In this document: piece after piece, positions 6,482-6,486 of the stretch
Numbering within the stretch: the stretch's first letter is position 1
Layout: every line of letters starts with the position of its first letter
Assembly (NCBI GenBank): GCA_003567575.1
Contig: PWZG01000307.1
Location: 1-6,486, forward strand
Direction of reading: 5' to 3'
Source: PVC group bacterium
Lineage (GTDB): Bacteria > Verrucomicrobiota > Kiritimatiellia > CAIKKV01 > PXCX01
Length of the DNA: 6,486 nt
The notes under the pieces: generated by a model
What the model was told of the DNA's origin: nothing
Database searches by the model: none
What the model saw: the letters and a program-made list of their open reading frames with translations, nothing else
Translations under genes and position numbers: made by a program

Positions 6482-6486
6482 TCATG

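Overview
The window carries two pairs of genes that converge near position 2150. Nothing identifies the organism directly. The style of the proteins (a secreted FG-GAP plus ASPIC/UnbV protein with D-L-T-G-N loops, a CimA-type citramalate synthase and a bacterial valyl-tRNA synthetase of 890 residues) and the remnant of a REP-associated transposase suit a free-living Gram-negative bacterium, possibly of the Planctomycetes-Verrucomicrobia-Lentisphaerae-Kiritimatiellae group. That assignment is only an impression.

Region 1-981 (plus strand): a GC-rich gene for an exported beta-propeller-type protein that looks internally shortened (two FG-GAP repeats, then directly an ASPIC/UnbV domain). It has no Shine-Dalgarno sequence, but a TTGACA box lies where a leaderless transcript would be expected. 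Region 982-1403 has no intact gene. It holds a weak terminator-like hairpin, a promoter and strong ribosome binding site leading into the first ~17 codons of a REP-associated tyrosine transposase (RAYT) that then breaks off, a REP-like imperfect palindrome, and a second promoter-like site with a perfect 8-bp dyad over its -10 region. Region 1404-2087 encodes a secreted protein of 227 residues of unknown function, with at most a weak resemblance to SIMPL proteins.

Region 2206-6481 (minus strand) is the conserved core: cimA (citramalate synthase, the threonine-independent entry into isoleucine synthesis), followed, with a 23-base overlap, by valS (valyl-tRNA synthetase). The overlap and the Shine-Dalgarno sequence inside the cimA end indicate one transcript with coupled translation, linking branched-chain amino acid synthesis with charging of valine tRNA. 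The promoter of this operon lies beyond the right edge of the window.

I see no defence system, CRISPR array, integron, structural RNA gene or other clearly new system. The most interesting part is the compact 982-1403 spacer with its decayed RAYT, palindrome and operator-like dyad.
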